Shown: positions 26,835 through 35,798, counted from the stretch's first letter. The stretch: 64,000 nt of DNA from Desertimonas sp963786985 (GCA_963786985.1 CAWBBL010000016.1:62001-126000), one strand, 5' to 3'. Numbers and translations: made by a program. The notes: a model not told the origin generated them from the sequence alone.

Positions 26835-27344
26835 ATGACCGCGGCGCATGTTGTCGTGCTCGGGCTGATGGGCGTCGGCAAGTCAACCATCGGTGAACTT
26901 CTCGCCGCGCGCCTCGGGTGCTCATACCGGGACTCCGACCGCGATATCGAGGCCGCGACCGGTCGAACAGGTCGTCAGATCGCCACCACGAGTGGCGTCG
27001 GCGACTTGCACCACGTCGAGGAGGAGGTGCTTCTCGACGCGTTGTCGTCCAAGCTGCCGCAGGTCATCTCCGCCGCAGCATGGGTCGTCGAGTCACCGCG
27101 CTGTCGCTCGGCGATCGAACAGAGCGCAATTGCGGTGTGGCTCGAACTCCCGACCGAGAAGCTGTTCCGTCGAATTCGCGCCGGATCACACCGTCGGGAG
27201 ATGACCCTGGCCGAACTCGAGACCATCGTCGCCCGACGGGAACCGCTGTTTCGCGAACTCGCCGACATCGTCGTCACAGTCGACGGGCCGCCCGCTGACG
27301 TCGTCGACCAGATCCTCGCGTTGGTGGCGACGATCACTCGCTGA
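26835..27344 (+). CDS. Shikimate kinase-like P-loop kinase
   Basis: This is a 169-residue small kinase. The Walker A loop is VVLGLMGVGKSTIGELLAA. The next strand, SYRDSDRDIEAATGRTG, matches the shikimate/gluconate kinase pattern with two acids in the D-x-D position. The segment after it (VGDLHHVEEEVLLDAL) sits where shikimate kinase has its FRxxE motif, but the Arg is replaced, and the lid region (RIRAGSHRREM) is short. So it is either a divergent shikimate or gluconate kinase or a related kinase of other specificity. It is preceded by the acyl-CoA ligase and is convergent with the PNPOx-like gene. Confidence 0.8.
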   Translation: MTAAHVVVLGLMGVGKSTIGELLAARLGCSYRDSDRDIEAATGRTGRQIATTSGVGDLHHVEEEVLLDALSSKLPQVISAAAWVVESPRCRSAIEQSAIAVWLELPTEKLFRRIRAGSHRREMTLAELETIVARREPLFRELADIVVTVDGPPADVVDQILALVATITR

Positions 27345-27379
27345 CCTCGCCTCGCCTCACCTTGACGTCGATGAATCAC

Positions 27380-27844
27380 TCACTCAGCGTTGAGGGCGCT
27401 CGGGAAGCGGGTCTCGAAGTCGAGCACGTTGGCCCACGTCGGTGTCACCGCGATGCGCCACATCTGCACATCTGACGGGAACTGATCAATCCACGCCTGG
27501 CCCTGCTCGTCACCGAAGTAGCGCCGCGCCGCCACCGCATACTCGGGCACCACACCATCGACCCGCTCGACGCGCGCCGTGCCGCGGATCGACAACACGT
27601 GGTACGGCCACTCATTCGAGTCGATCGTGATCGCCACCGCGGCGCCATCGTCAAGGGCGCGCAGCTTGGGCGCCCGCGGCGGCGTACCGAACACGATCTG
27701 CTGACCATCCCAGTTGAACCAGATCGGCACGACCCGCGGCGTACCGTCGGTCCACGCGTAGGCCAGCCGCGCGGGAATGTTCGACGCCAGCAACCGCTGC
27801 GCGACCGGATCGGCGAGACACCCAAGATCGCCATGACCAGACAT
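27380..27844 (-). CDS. Pyridoxamine 5'-phosphate oxidase-fold (FMN- or F420-binding) protein
   Basis: This is a 154-residue split-barrel protein. The core reads RLLASNIPARLAYAWTDGTP, RVVPIWFNWDGQQIVFGT, PKLRALDDGAAVAITID and HVLSIRGTARVERVDGVVPE, followed by RYFGDEQGQAWID, WRIAVTPTWANVLDFETRFP. These match small PNPOx-like proteins in actinobacteria that bind FMN, F420 or heme. The start at 27844 is preceded by GGAGAGGGGG, better than the upstream in-frame ATG at 27904. The cofactor and substrate are not resolved. The 34-bp gap to the convergent kinase shows no hairpin. Confidence 0.88.
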   Translation of the reverse strand: MSGHGDLGCLADPVAQRLLASNIPARLAYAWTDGTPRVVPIWFNWDGQQIVFGTPPRAPKLRALDDGAAVAITIDSNEWPYHVLSIRGTARVERVDGVVPEYAVAARRYFGDEQGQAWIDQFPSDVQMWRIAVTPTWANVLDFETRFPSALNAE

Positions 27845-28056
27845 GTCGCCCCCTCTCCAAGAGACTCCGCCGTCATCCTCTGCGCAAACCCGACCGGCGT
27901 CCACCGAATACCCCCACCAGCACCAGCAGCCGGACAGCGACTATCGCGGCGTGCCGGACCGGCGATCCCGATCACTGTCCAGCAAACCAACCTGGCCGAC
28001 GCAATTGCGTCCGCCGCGCCGCCCACCCGGAACGGGTGTCGGTACGCTCGACCGCC

Positions 28057-28476
28057 GTGCTCAGCGAGGGATATGTCGTCATCGACGACGCTCCGTCCCC
28101 ACACGTCGCCGTCGACATCCGACGACGCGCCGGTCTGTCGCCGAAGACACTCCAGCAGACATCGCTCGCACTTGACGGAAGTTGGGCGACCGTCCACGTC
28201 GTCCATGTCGCGACCGGAGCGGTCGTTGGAATGGGTCGGGTGATCGGCGACGGGGGGTGGTACTTCCACGTCACCGACATGGCGGTGTTGCCCGATCATC
28301 AACGTCGAGGCATCGGCGCGGCCGTTCTCACTCGACTCGTCGACCGCATCGAAACTGCGGCGCCACCGGGTGCGTACATCACGTTGTTGGCGGACGCACC
28401 TGGACGCCCGCTCTATCGCAGTCATGGGTTCGTCGAGACAGCGCCCGATTCGATCGGCATGGTCCTACGACGATGA
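28057..28476 (+). CDS. GNAT-family N-acetyltransferase
   Basis: This is a 139-residue single-domain GNAT with a GTG start. It contains WATVHVVHVATGAVVGMGRV, the acetyl-CoA loop VTDMAVLPDHQRRGIGAAVL, and the final PGRPLYRSHGFVETAPDSIG. The conserved QRRGIGAA pyrophosphate-binding loop and the LYRSHGF ending are typical of small acetyltransferases, but the acceptor is unknown. An upstream GTG at 28036 would add seven residues. About 210 bp upstream, between this gene and the PNPOx-like gene, carry the divergent promoters; I see no clear motif there. Confidence 0.85.
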   Translation: MLSEGYVVIDDAPSPHVAVDIRRRAGLSPKTLQQTSLALDGSWATVHVVHVATGAVVGMGRVIGDGGWYFHVTDMAVLPDHQRRGIGAAVLTRLVDRIETAAPPGAYITLLADAPGRPLYRSHGFVETAPDSIGMVLRR

Positions 28477-28523
28477 CCGTCGCCGGGCACGGCTACCGGG
28501 GCGTTGGTCTCTACACTGCGCCG

Positions 28524-28784
28524 ATGAGCACCGCCGATCGTGATGACCACTCCGCGCCGGTTGCCGTCGCGTCCTTCGCCACCTACGGCGAGGCCGAGGT
28601 GGCCCAGGCCAAGCTGCGAGCGTTCGGCATCGAGGCGGAGATCGACGACCAGATCGAGGGCGGCACGCTGGCGGTCGACGGCGAGCCGGGAGTGATCGTG
28701 CAAGTACCAGCCGCTGACGCGCAGGACGCTCAGCAGATTCTCACGGTGGACGCCGAGCCCGGCACCGCCGCGGCGGAGGGCTAG
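28524..28784 (+). CDS. DUF2007-type small protein
   Basis: This is an 86-residue protein. The central part VAVASFATYGEAEVAQAKLR, FGIEAEIDDQ, and GVIVQVPAADAQDAQQIL has the ferredoxin-like pattern of the DUF2007 family (putative signal-transducing proteins, PII-like in fold). No catalytic residues are evident. It lies 47 bp after the acetyltransferase and 4 bp before the small membrane protein at 28789, so it is probably co-transcribed with the latter. Function unknown. Confidence 0.75.
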   Translation: MSTADRDDHSAPVAVASFATYGEAEVAQAKLRAFGIEAEIDDQIEGGTLAVDGEPGVIVQVPAADAQDAQQILTVDAEPGTAAAEG

Positions 28785-28788
28785 ACAA

Positions 28789-29007
28789 ATGGGCTCATCA
28801 GGCATGAAGCGCAAGGGGCGCAGCCACCTGCCGAAGGCCGGAACCCGCCCTGATCTCGAGCACGAGCTCGATGCCCGACGTACCGAGGCCCTCCACCCGT
28901 TCTCCACCGATCCCTGGCGTCGTCGGGGCGCCGGCTCCAGGATCCTGGCGATCGTCGTGGCAGTGGTCGTCGTCATCGGAGTCATCGCCCTCATCGCCGC
29001 GACCTGA
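28789..29007 (+). CDS. Small single-pass membrane protein of unknown function
   Basis: This is a 72-residue protein. The first 47 residues are charged and basic (MKRKGRSHLPKAGTR, DPWRRRGAG). The last 22 form one transmembrane segment (ILAIVVAVVVVIGVIALIAA), giving a tail-anchored topology with the N-terminus inside. It starts 4 bp after the DUF2007-type gene. I do not recognise a family. The coding call rests on the clear amphipathic then hydrophobic layout, tight spacing, and the absence of a competing frame. Confidence 0.65.
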   Translation: MGSSGMKRKGRSHLPKAGTRPDLEHELDARRTEALHPFSTDPWRRRGAGSRILAIVVAVVVVIGVIALIAAT

Positions 29008-29075
29008 CTCCTGATCGAGGCCGAACCGTCGGGGACTAACGTGTCGCCGGGGACGTGACGTCGGGGGGTGCGATC

Positions 29076-30707
29076 GTGGCCCAGCGAGATGAGCCGGATT
29101 TTCCTGTCGTGATCGCCGGCGGCGGGCTGGTCGGGCTGTCGACGGCCATGTTCCTCGCCCATCACGGCGTGGCGGCGTTGGTTGTCGAACCCTTGCGTGG
29201 CGGGTCACCCGTGCCGCGAGCGGCCCACTTCCATGTGCGGACCCTGGAGCTGTTCCGGGCGGCCGGTATCCACGCCGAGGTCGTCGAACAGTCCGAGCGC
29301 GAATTCCTCCCCGAGGGTGCGATCATCAGCATGGACAGCCTCGCCGGGCGCAAACTCGCCGACATCATTCCCAGCCTCAACGAGGGCGTCGACGACACCT
29401 TGAGCCCGTGTCGGCGTCTGTTCGTGACCCAGCCCGGGCTGGAACCGATCTTGCGCCGTCGCGCCGAGCGTTCCGGCGCGCAAGTCCTGGAGGGCTACGA
29501 GGTCGTCGATGTCACGCCGGATGGGGACGGTGTGGCGGTGGTGGTGCGGGACGTCGACAAGGACACCACGCACACCCGCTACACCCGCTACTTGGTGGGG
29601 GCCGATGGCGCCCACAGCACAGTCCGCGACGTGCTCGGTATTCCGGTTGACGGACGCGGGGTCTTCTCCAACAGCATCACGATCTACTTCACCGCCGACT
29701 TGTGGGCGCAGATGGGTGGCAAGCCGCTGAGCGTCATCTACATCAACAATCCTGTGTTCGGCGGGTTCTTCCGGCTCGCCAAGGATTGTCAGTCGGGGTT
29801 CCTCGCCGTGAACACGATGGGCGATCCCGACACCGATCCCGACGTCGCCAACGCGGCGCGGGACACGAGCGAGGCACGGCTCGTCGAGTTGGTCCGGGTG
29901 GGCGCCGGCGTCCCCGACCTCGACGTGCGGATCGACGGTGTCGGCCGCTGGAGAGCGACGTCCGACGTCGCCCAGAGGTACGACGACGGCGGGGTGTTCC
30001 TGGCCGGCGATTCCGCCCACCTGATGCCTCCCAACGGCGGTTTCGGCGGGAACACGGGGATCGCCGACGCCTACGACCTCGCCTGGAAACTGGCGTTCGT
30101 CGTCAAGGGTGTCGCCGACCCGGAGCTGCTGTCGACCTATGACGCCGAGCGCCGTCCGGTCGGCGCGTTGACCGTCGAACAGGCCTACTCCCGCTACGTC
30201 ACGCGAACTGCGACGTATCTCGGCGCAACCGACTACCAGCCGATCATCCCCGACCTCGAGATCGAGCTCGGCTACATCTACCGGTCGGCGTCGATCGTCG
30301 ACGGTGGTACCGACGACGGAAAGGGCCACGACGATCCCCGCCAGACGCGCGGCAGACCGGGTACCCGGGCACCCCACTTGTGGGTCGAGCACGACGGGCG
30401 CCGGATGTCGACGCTCGATCTCTTCGGCCGATCCTTCGTCCTGCTGGCCGCTCCGCAAGGTGCCGACTGGTGCGACGCAGCCCGCCACGCCGCCTCGAAC
30501 CACGATGGCCTCGAACTCGAGGCGTACTGCGTCGATGGGGCCGACGTGCGCCTACTGGGCGGGGCGTTCACCGATGCCTACGGTGTCTCCGATTCAGGTG
30601 CCGTGCTGGTGCGACCCGATGGGTTCGTCACCTGGCGGGCGACTTCGATGAACAGCGATCCCTCCGAAGCACTTGCCGAGGTGCTGCGCGCCGCGCTCGC
30701 CCGTTGA
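29076..30707 (+). CDS. FAD-dependent aromatic-ring hydroxylase (PheA/TfdB type)
   Basis: This is a roughly 543-residue flavoprotein monooxygenase. The FAD dinucleotide site is VVIAGGGLVGLSTAMFLAHH, the DG-type motif is YLVGADGAHSTVRDVLG, and the GD motif is VFLAGDSAHLMPPNGGFGGN followed by DAYDLAWKLAFV. The C-terminal thioredoxin-like domain (GRSFVLLAAPQGADW, VLVRPDGFVTWRA) marks the phenol/PheA-TfdB group, which hydroxylate phenols or polyketides with NAD(P)H and O2. I prefer the GTG at 29076, after GGGGGGTG, over the GTG at 29055. The gene is followed by hairpin repeat copy B and then by a convergent nitronate monooxygenase gene. Confidence 0.92.
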   Translation: MAQRDEPDFPVVIAGGGLVGLSTAMFLAHHGVAALVVEPLRGGSPVPRAAHFHVRTLELFRAAGIHAEVVEQSEREFLPEGAIISMDSLAGRKLADIIPSLNEGVDDTLSPCRRLFVTQPGLEPILRRRAERSGAQVLEGYEVVDVTPDGDGVAVVVRDVDKDTTHTRYTRYLVGADGAHSTVRDVLGIPVDGRGVFSNSITIYFTADLWAQMGGKPLSVIYINNPVFGGFFRLAKDCQSGFLAVNTMGDPDTDPDVANAARDTSEARLVELVRVGAGVPDLDVRIDGVGRWRATSDVAQRYDDGGVFLAGDSAHLMPPNGGFGGNTGIADAYDLAWKLAFVVKGVADPELLSTYDAERRPVGALTVEQAYSRYVTRTATYLGATDYQPIIPDLEIELGYIYRSASIVDGGTDDGKGHDDPRQTRGRPGTRAPHLWVEHDGRRMSTLDLFGRSFVLLAAPQGADWCDAARHAASNHDGLELEAYCVDGADVRLLGGAFTDAYGVSDSGAVLVRPDGFVTWRATSMNSDPSEALAEVLRAALAR

Positions 30708-30731
30708 GCGGCGGCCGACGGCTGGAAGCGA

Positions 30732-30808
30732 ATCTGGGCGGCCTCCGGTCCGGATTCCTCGCTGTCCGCCGCCCAGATCGGCGAAAGGACCGCACTCCGC
30801 CCAGAGCG
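30732..30808 (+). repeat. Dispersed three-armed hairpin element, copy B
   Basis: A 47-bp palindrome (30732-30778; arms ATCTGGGCGGC and GCCGCCCAGAT, perfect complements) is followed after 8 nt by a degenerate half-arm GGACCGCACTCCGCCCAGA. It begins 25 bp after the stop of the FAD monooxygenase and lies between convergent genes. It has the same length and layout as copies at 11331, 47735 and 60372. Confidence 0.82.
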
Positions 30809-30832
30809 GCACTACGGCGACAAGCCGGCCAG

Positions 30833-31810
30833 CTAGTCGTTCAGCATCGCGTTGGCGCGCTCGAGGGCGTCGGCACACTCGACGACGAGGCGTTCGACGA
30901 CTGCGGCTGCCGGCGCGATGTCGTGGATCAGTTGTACCGATTGGCCGGCGAACGGCAACAACTCGTGTCCTCCGCCGGCGCGGACGGCTGCCAACAGTTG
31001 CTGACTCACCTGTGCCGGATCGATGCTTGCGGGGTCCGCCTCGAGCTGGTCGATCAGTGGAGTCCGCAACGCCCGGGGGGCGGGCGGGACACCGATCTGC
31101 GGCACGGTGAACGGAGGCATCACCCGCTCGGCGTGCGGCACCTTGACCGCGTCGACTGCTGAGGCCTCCACGATTCGGCCCTTCCACGCCGCGTCGATCG
31201 TCATTTCCGGGGTGGCCAGGAACCGCGTCCCGAGGCTCACCCCTTGGGCGCCGAGGGCCAACGCAGCCGCGACGCCGCGCCCGTCGGCGATGCCCCCAGC
31301 GGCGACCACCGGAACGACGCCGGCGATGTCGACAACGGCCGGGACGAGCACCATCGTCGTCACCCACCCGGCGTTCCCGCCCGCCTCTGTCCCCTGGGCG
31401 ATCAGAATGTCGGCCCCCGCGTCGAGGGCGATGGCCGCCCCCTCGGCGTCGCCCACGGTCTGCATCCACACGATGCCGCGTTCGTGTGCCGCGGCGATGA
31501 GATCGGCGGGGACGCCCATGTGGAAGGAGATGGCCACCGGAGCGAAGTCCAGGGTCGCCGCGAACGCCTCGTCGTTGAACGGCCGCCCGGTGTGGTTGAT
31601 GGTGAACGGCCGGTCTGTGAGGTCACGGAGCCGATGCCACTGCTCACGCAACTCGGCCACGGAACGCACGGCCGTACCGAGACTGCCCAGCGCTCCGGCT
31701 TCACAGACCGCCGCGGCGAGCTCCACCTGGTCCCAGGGGCCGAACGGCGCCAACACGATCGGCACGTCGATGTCCAACAGGTCGCACAAGCCATTACGCA
31801 CGAACACCAT
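30833..31810 (-). CDS. Nitronate monooxygenase (2-nitropropane dioxygenase family)
   Basis: This is a 325-residue FMN-dependent TIM barrel. It shows IDVPIVLAPFGPWDQVELAA near the start, EAGALGSLG, FAPVAISFHMG, and the phosphate- and FMN-binding segments DILIAQGTEAGGN and VVPVVAAGGIADGRGVAAAL, then LGAQGVSLGTRFL. These match the NMO/FabK-like family, which oxidises alkyl nitronates or reduces enoyl groups. The start at 31810 is chosen where the family begins; ATG 31837 is an alternative. About 220 bp separate it from the divergent GYD-domain gene. Confidence 0.92.
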   Translation of the reverse strand: MVFVRNGLCDLLDIDVPIVLAPFGPWDQVELAAAVCEAGALGSLGTAVRSVAELREQWHRLRDLTDRPFTINHTGRPFNDEAFAATLDFAPVAISFHMGVPADLIAAAHERGIVWMQTVGDAEGAAIALDAGADILIAQGTEAGGNAGWVTTMVLVPAVVDIAGVVPVVAAGGIADGRGVAAALALGAQGVSLGTRFLATPEMTIDAAWKGRIVEASAVDAVKVPHAERVMPPFTVPQIGVPPAPRALRTPLIDQLEADPASIDPAQVSQQLLAAVRAGGGHELLPFAGQSVQLIHDIAPAAAVVERLVVECADALERANAMLND

Positions 31811-32034
31811 TGAAGTCCCCGAGTTCGGGTCGAGCATGGAGATCGGCGGGTGAAACCCTGAAGAAGGCGCCGGCTGACGAACTGTGAGCTGTCGGTGCCG
31901 ATACCGGCCTCGATGGCTCACCGATCGCGTCCGGATTGATCACCCGATCGGCACCGTCGTGGCCGGTGATCCATCCGGGTCATAATTGACGCCTCACCGC
32001 GACACGCACGTTCGCCGGACGAGAGGGGAAGACG

Positions 32035-32361
32035 ATGTCGTTCTACTTGTCGAGGTTCAGCTACACGCCCGAGACATGGACCAGGCTGATGAGCAATCCC
32101 GAGGATCGCCGGGAAGCCGCGCAGTCGTACATCGAGTCGGTCGGCGGCAAGCTCCACGGTTTCTGGTACGCCTTCGGCGAGCACGACGGCTACACCCTGT
32201 GGGAGGCCCCCGACAACGTGTCGATGGCCGCGGTTGCCTTGGCAATTGGCGGCGGCGGCGCACTCAGCTCGCTCGAAACGACCGTCCTGCTGACCGTCGA
32301 CGAAACACTGGATGCCCTGCGCAAGACCGAGCAAGTCCGGTACCGAGCGCCTGGCACGTGA
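32035..32361 (+). CDS. GYD-domain protein
   Basis: This is a 108-residue protein of the GYD family: YLSRFSYTPETWTRLM, the GGKLHGFWYAFGEHDGYTLW motif that names the family, and PDNVSMAAVALAIGGGGALS. These are small ferredoxin-like dimers of unknown function, often next to oxidoreductases. A GAGGGGAAG site precedes the ATG by a few bases. It is divergent from the nitronate monooxygenase gene and may share its promoter region. The ending VRYRAPGT is short and ordinary. Confidence 0.88.
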   Translation: MSFYLSRFSYTPETWTRLMSNPEDRREAAQSYIESVGGKLHGFWYAFGEHDGYTLWEAPDNVSMAAVALAIGGGGALSSLETTVLLTVDETLDALRKTEQVRYRAPGT

Positions 32362-32434
32362 GCCCTCGGTCCGACGGCCACAACGCGCCGCTCAGGCTCC
32401 GACTCCGCCGCACCGCCCAGGCAAGACTGTGGCG

Positions 32435-33283
32435 ATGGCTTCCTGGCTCGACGCGCCACGGGTGTATGCGCCGCTGTTCACGACGGAGCGCCAACGCCTG
32501 TTGGAGGTGCTCGACTCCGTCGACGCAACGGGCTGGACACGTCCGACGCCATGCCCCGCCTGGAACGTGCTCGGGCTCGCCACGCACCTGGTCGGCGACG
32601 ACGTCAGTTGCATCGCCGGACAGCGCGACGGCCACCGCGGCACCCCGGCACCGGACGGCTTGGACGAGCACGGCTTCATCGCCTGGCTCGACGAACTGCA
32701 GATCGAGTGGGTGCATGCGGCACGGCGGTTGAGCCCACGGCTCGTTCTCGATCTGCTCGGCTGGTTGGGGGACCAGGTCGTCGCCGTCGTGGGCGACCAG
32801 GACCCGGCCGCCGTGACCGCCACGGTGTCGTGGGCGAGCAGCACACCGGTACCGAAGTGGCTCGACCAGGCGCGAGAGCTCTCCGAGCGGTGGATCCACC
32901 GTCAGCAGATCCTTCAATCGCTCGACCGTCCCGTCGACCTGCGTCCCGACCTCACGGAACCAGTGCTCGACGGGTTGCGATGGGCATACCCGTATCGCCT
33001 CGGTGCGCTGCACCGACCAGGGGGCACCTCCGTCGCCATCGCCGTCACGGGCCCCGAGGTCGAGCTCGATTGGACCCTGGTGTCCGACGGTGCCGGGTGG
33101 GAGTTCGGCGCGGCGGCCGATGGGCGATGCGCTGCCCGACTGGCGATGACCACCGATCAGGCCTGGCGGCTGCTCACCAACAACTTCGACGCTCGAAGGG
33201 ACGGTGTGCCGATCACGTCCGGTGATGCCGAGATCATCGGGGTGCTGCTCCGAACGCGAGCGATCATCGGCGAGCCCGGCTAA
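32435..33283 (+). CDS. Maleylpyruvate isomerase-family mycothiol-dependent protein (MDMPI/DinB fold)
   Basis: This is a 282-residue protein of the TIGR03083/MDMPI_N family. The N-terminal DinB-like four-helix bundle carries WTRPTPCPAWNVLGLATHLVGDD, with His in ATHLVGD and further acids and His in SERWIHRQQIL as the expected metal-binding triad. The C-terminal MDMPI_C domain (GPEVELDWTLVSDGAGWEF) follows. Family members act with mycothiol, the actinobacterial thiol, in isomerisation or detoxification. The closest characterised member is mycothiol-dependent maleylpyruvate isomerase, but most paralogues are uncharacterised. It is followed by an LLM oxidoreductase after 58 bp. Confidence 0.85.
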   Translation: MASWLDAPRVYAPLFTTERQRLLEVLDSVDATGWTRPTPCPAWNVLGLATHLVGDDVSCIAGQRDGHRGTPAPDGLDEHGFIAWLDELQIEWVHAARRLSPRLVLDLLGWLGDQVVAVVGDQDPAAVTATVSWASSTPVPKWLDQARELSERWIHRQQILQSLDRPVDLRPDLTEPVLDGLRWAYPYRLGALHRPGGTSVAIAVTGPEVELDWTLVSDGAGWEFGAAADGRCAARLAMTTDQAWRLLTNNFDARRDGVPITSGDAEIIGVLLRTRAIIGEPG

Positions 33284-33341
33284 GCGACGGGCACGACAAC
33301 GCCACACGGCGCTCGGCAAGGCCGGCACTACGGTGCTTGGC

Positions 33342-34172
33342 ATGCGATTCGGGATCGACATCGCCCAGCATCGGATGGAGTGGGACGAGCTCGTGTCGTA
33401 CGTGCGCCTCGTCGAGGAGCTGGGGTTCGAGGGGTTCTGGGGCTTCGATCATTTCCAGCCGATGTACGGGCAGGATCCCGGCAACTGCTTCGAGGGCATG
33501 ACCACCCTGGCGGCGCTCGCCACGGCGACGACGCGGATTCGACTGGGGCTGCTCGTCACGGGGATCACCTACCGGCATCCGTCGCTGCTCGCCGCCGAGG
33601 TCGTGACGATCGACCACGCGACGCACGGCCGTCTCGATCTCGGCCTCGGGGCGGCCTGGTTCGAGCCGGAGCACCGATCGCTGGGCTTCGACTTCCCACC
33701 GACGGCCGAGCGCTTCGTCCTCCTCGAGGAGGGGCTCGAAGTGCTGACCCGACTGATGACCGGAGAGCGCGTCTCCTTCAACGGCCGTTTCGTCAAGCTC
33801 GACCAAGCGCAGTACCGGCCGCTACCGGTGCAACGACCGCACCCACCGATCTGGATCGGCGGCACCGGCCCTCGGCGAACCCTGCCACTCGTCGCCCGGT
33901 GGGCCGACGCCTGGCACGCCTTCGGCACGCCGAGCGAGATCGCCGGGATGTCTGGACGGATCGATCAGCTCGCCACCGAGGCGGGACGGGACCCGGCGGC
34001 GATCCTGCGGGCGACGTCGCTGTCGCTGTCCGAGCCGTGGGACGAGGTTCGCCGCAACGCCGAAGCGATGGGCGACGTCGGCGTCGACTACCTCATCTGT
34101 TCGTGGCCGACCGAGGGCGCCGACCGCGTCGCCGAATTCGTCGACACGGTGATGCCCGACCTCACCGGCTGA
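33342..34172 (+). CDS. LLM-class F420-dependent oxidoreductase
   Basis: This is an intact 276-residue luciferase-like protein. It has MRFGIDIAQHRMEWDEL, EELGFEGFWGFDHFQPMYG, TTRIRLGLLVTGITYRHP, EVVTIDHATHGRLDLGLGAA and RPHPPIWIGGTGPRRTLPLVAR. The FDHF and RHP features are typical of the F420-dependent branch in actinobacteria. The substrate is unknown. It is the last gene before the ammonium transporter, with a 205-bp gap that carries a possible nitrogen-control site at 34289-34304. Confidence 0.9.
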   Translation: MRFGIDIAQHRMEWDELVSYVRLVEELGFEGFWGFDHFQPMYGQDPGNCFEGMTTLAALATATTRIRLGLLVTGITYRHPSLLAAEVVTIDHATHGRLDLGLGAAWFEPEHRSLGFDFPPTAERFVLLEEGLEVLTRLMTGERVSFNGRFVKLDQAQYRPLPVQRPHPPIWIGGTGPRRTLPLVARWADAWHAFGTPSEIAGMSGRIDQLATEAGRDPAAILRATSLSLSEPWDEVRRNAEAMGDVGVDYLICSWPTEGADRVAEFVDTVMPDLTG

Positions 34173-34288
34173 ACCACCAATCGGCCGGACTCGCCCGACC
34201 GGCGAGCCGAGACTGCCGAAGTTCGGAAGTGTGCGCACACCGTTCGGCGTCGATCGCTGGGCCGAGTTCACGAACGAGCGACCAGCCC

Positions 34289-34304
34289 GAAACATCGCCG
34301 AAAC
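34289..34304 (+). promoter_or_regulatory. Possible GlnR-like nitrogen-control site upstream of amt
   Basis: Two GAAAC elements (34289-34293 and 34300-34304) are spaced by six bases, giving an 11-bp period, with GTCAC at 34313-34317. GlnR-family operators in actinobacteria use GAAAC and GTNAC half-sites at this spacing, often upstream of amt. The second half does not follow the spacing well, so the match is partial. Confidence 0.35.
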
Positions 34305-34377
34305 ACTGTCATGTCACCGTCGGCTAGGACCGAGATCTGGGCTCTCCGGAGCCACGAACCCGCACAAGGAGTCGAAC

Positions 34378-35703
34378 GTGGACAGTGGATCGCTGGCGTG
34401 GGTGCTGACCTCTGCGGCACTTGTGCTCTTCATGACCCCCGGGCTTGCCCTGTTCTACGGCGGCATGGATCGCAGCCGCAGCGTTCTCAACATGCTGATG
34501 ATGAACTTCTGGTGCATCCTCGCCGTGCCGGTGCTGTGGGTCACGGTCGGCTACACGTTGGCCCAGAACCCCTTCGATGCCAAGTTCATCGGCAACCTCG
34601 ACGCTGCGTTCTTGAGTGGCATCAGCATCCTCGACGACAACGGTGGGACGATCGCAACCGTCGCCTTCTTGGGAATGTTCGCCGTGATCACCCCGGCCTT
34701 GATCTCCGGAGCCGTGGCCAGCCGCATGAAGTTCTCGGCCTGGGCCTTGTTCGTGCCCGTGTGGCTGATCGTCGTCCTCTGCCCGGTGTTCAAGGTTGTC
34801 TTCGGCGGCTACTTCTACCAGCGCGGCTCGCTCGACTTCGCCGGGGGCACGGCCATCCACGTCAACGCCGGCATCGCGGCCCTGGCGGTCGCTCTCGTGC
34901 TCGGCAAGCGGGCCAACTGGCCACGAGAGAACGCGGGGCCGCACTCGATGCCCCTCGTCATGCTCGGTACCGGAATCCTCTGGTTCGGTTGGTTCGGCTT
35001 CAATGCCGGTTCGGCACTCGGGGCCACTGGCCAGACAGCGCAGGCGTTCATGAACACGTTCATCGCCGCCGCTGCCGGCGGGCTCACGTGGGCAGTCGTC
35101 GAACGAGTCCGTGACGGCCACTTCACCAACCTCGGCGCGGCTTCAGGGATCGTCGCCGGCCTGGTCGGCATCACCCCAGCCGCCGGGTTCGTGTCGGGCA
35201 TGGCGCCGATCGCCATCGGCGCCCTCGCCGGGGTCGCCAGCTGCTTCGCCGTCAAGGCGAAGTACAGGTTTGGCTACGACGACTCACTCGACGTCGTTGG
35301 CGTGCACTTCGTCTCCGGATTCGTCGGGTCACTCGCCGTGGGCCTGTTCGCCAACCCCGCCTTCTTCGGCCTCGACTTCGGTGAGGGTCTGTTCTACGGC
35401 GGTGGGTTCAACCTGCTGGGCGAGCAGCTGTTCGCCAACGTCGGCGTCGGCGCCTACTCCTTCGTCGTCACGCTGCTGATCGCCCTGGCGCTCAAGCGGA
35501 CGATCGGCATCCGGGTCAGCGAAGAGGTCGAGACGGCAGGCATCGACCGCCACCTGCACAACGAGACGGCCTACGACTTCGGCGCGCTGGTCGGTTGGAT
35601 CACCGCCCACACCGACTCGCGGACGGTGGCCGAGATGGAATCCGAGTTGGAGTTCGCCGAAGGCGAACGGGAGCTCGAGGAGCTCGAGCGCGAAGTCGTT
35701 TGA
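34378..35703 (+). CDS. amt: Ammonium transporter
   Basis: This is a 441-residue Amt/MEP/Rh-family channel with eleven hydrophobic segments. It opens with VDSGSLAWVLTSAALVLFMT and PGLALFYGGM, the latter being the most conserved Amt signature. The twin pore histidines are visible in GGTAIHVNAGIAALA and DVVGVHFVSGFVGSL. The C-terminal cytoplasmic tail includes LKRTIGIRVSEEVETAGIDR and continues into an acidic ESELEFAEGERELEELER tail. The start is a GTG with AAGGA upstream. No glnK or glnD follows, unlike many actinobacteria: the next feature is a stem-loop at 35778-35798 and convergent genes. A candidate GlnR-like site lies 74-90 bp upstream. Confidence 0.96.
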   Translation: MDSGSLAWVLTSAALVLFMTPGLALFYGGMDRSRSVLNMLMMNFWCILAVPVLWVTVGYTLAQNPFDAKFIGNLDAAFLSGISILDDNGGTIATVAFLGMFAVITPALISGAVASRMKFSAWALFVPVWLIVVLCPVFKVVFGGYFYQRGSLDFAGGTAIHVNAGIAALAVALVLGKRANWPRENAGPHSMPLVMLGTGILWFGWFGFNAGSALGATGQTAQAFMNTFIAAAAGGLTWAVVERVRDGHFTNLGAASGIVAGLVGITPAAGFVSGMAPIAIGALAGVASCFAVKAKYRFGYDDSLDVVGVHFVSGFVGSLAVGLFANPAFFGLDFGEGLFYGGGFNLLGEQLFANVGVGAYSFVVTLLIALALKRTIGIRVSEEVETAGIDRHLHNETAYDFGALVGWITAHTDSRTVAEMESELEFAEGERELEELEREVV

Positions 35704-35777
35704 TCTTCTTCCGCTGACATCGGGCGGCTGGGACCCGAGCGCTACCCGGCACGTCCCGGGCCGGTTGATCCCTAGGT

Positions 35778-35798
35778 TCCGGACAGCGCGTGTCCGGA
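35778..35798. terminator. Stem-loop terminator between convergent genes
   Basis: An 8-bp stem (TCCGGACA, 35778-35785, pairing with TGTCCGGA, 35791-35798) with a 5-nt loop GCGCG lies in the gap between amt and the convergent 94-residue gene. The position suggests a bidirectional terminator; the T-run is poor. Confidence 0.5.
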
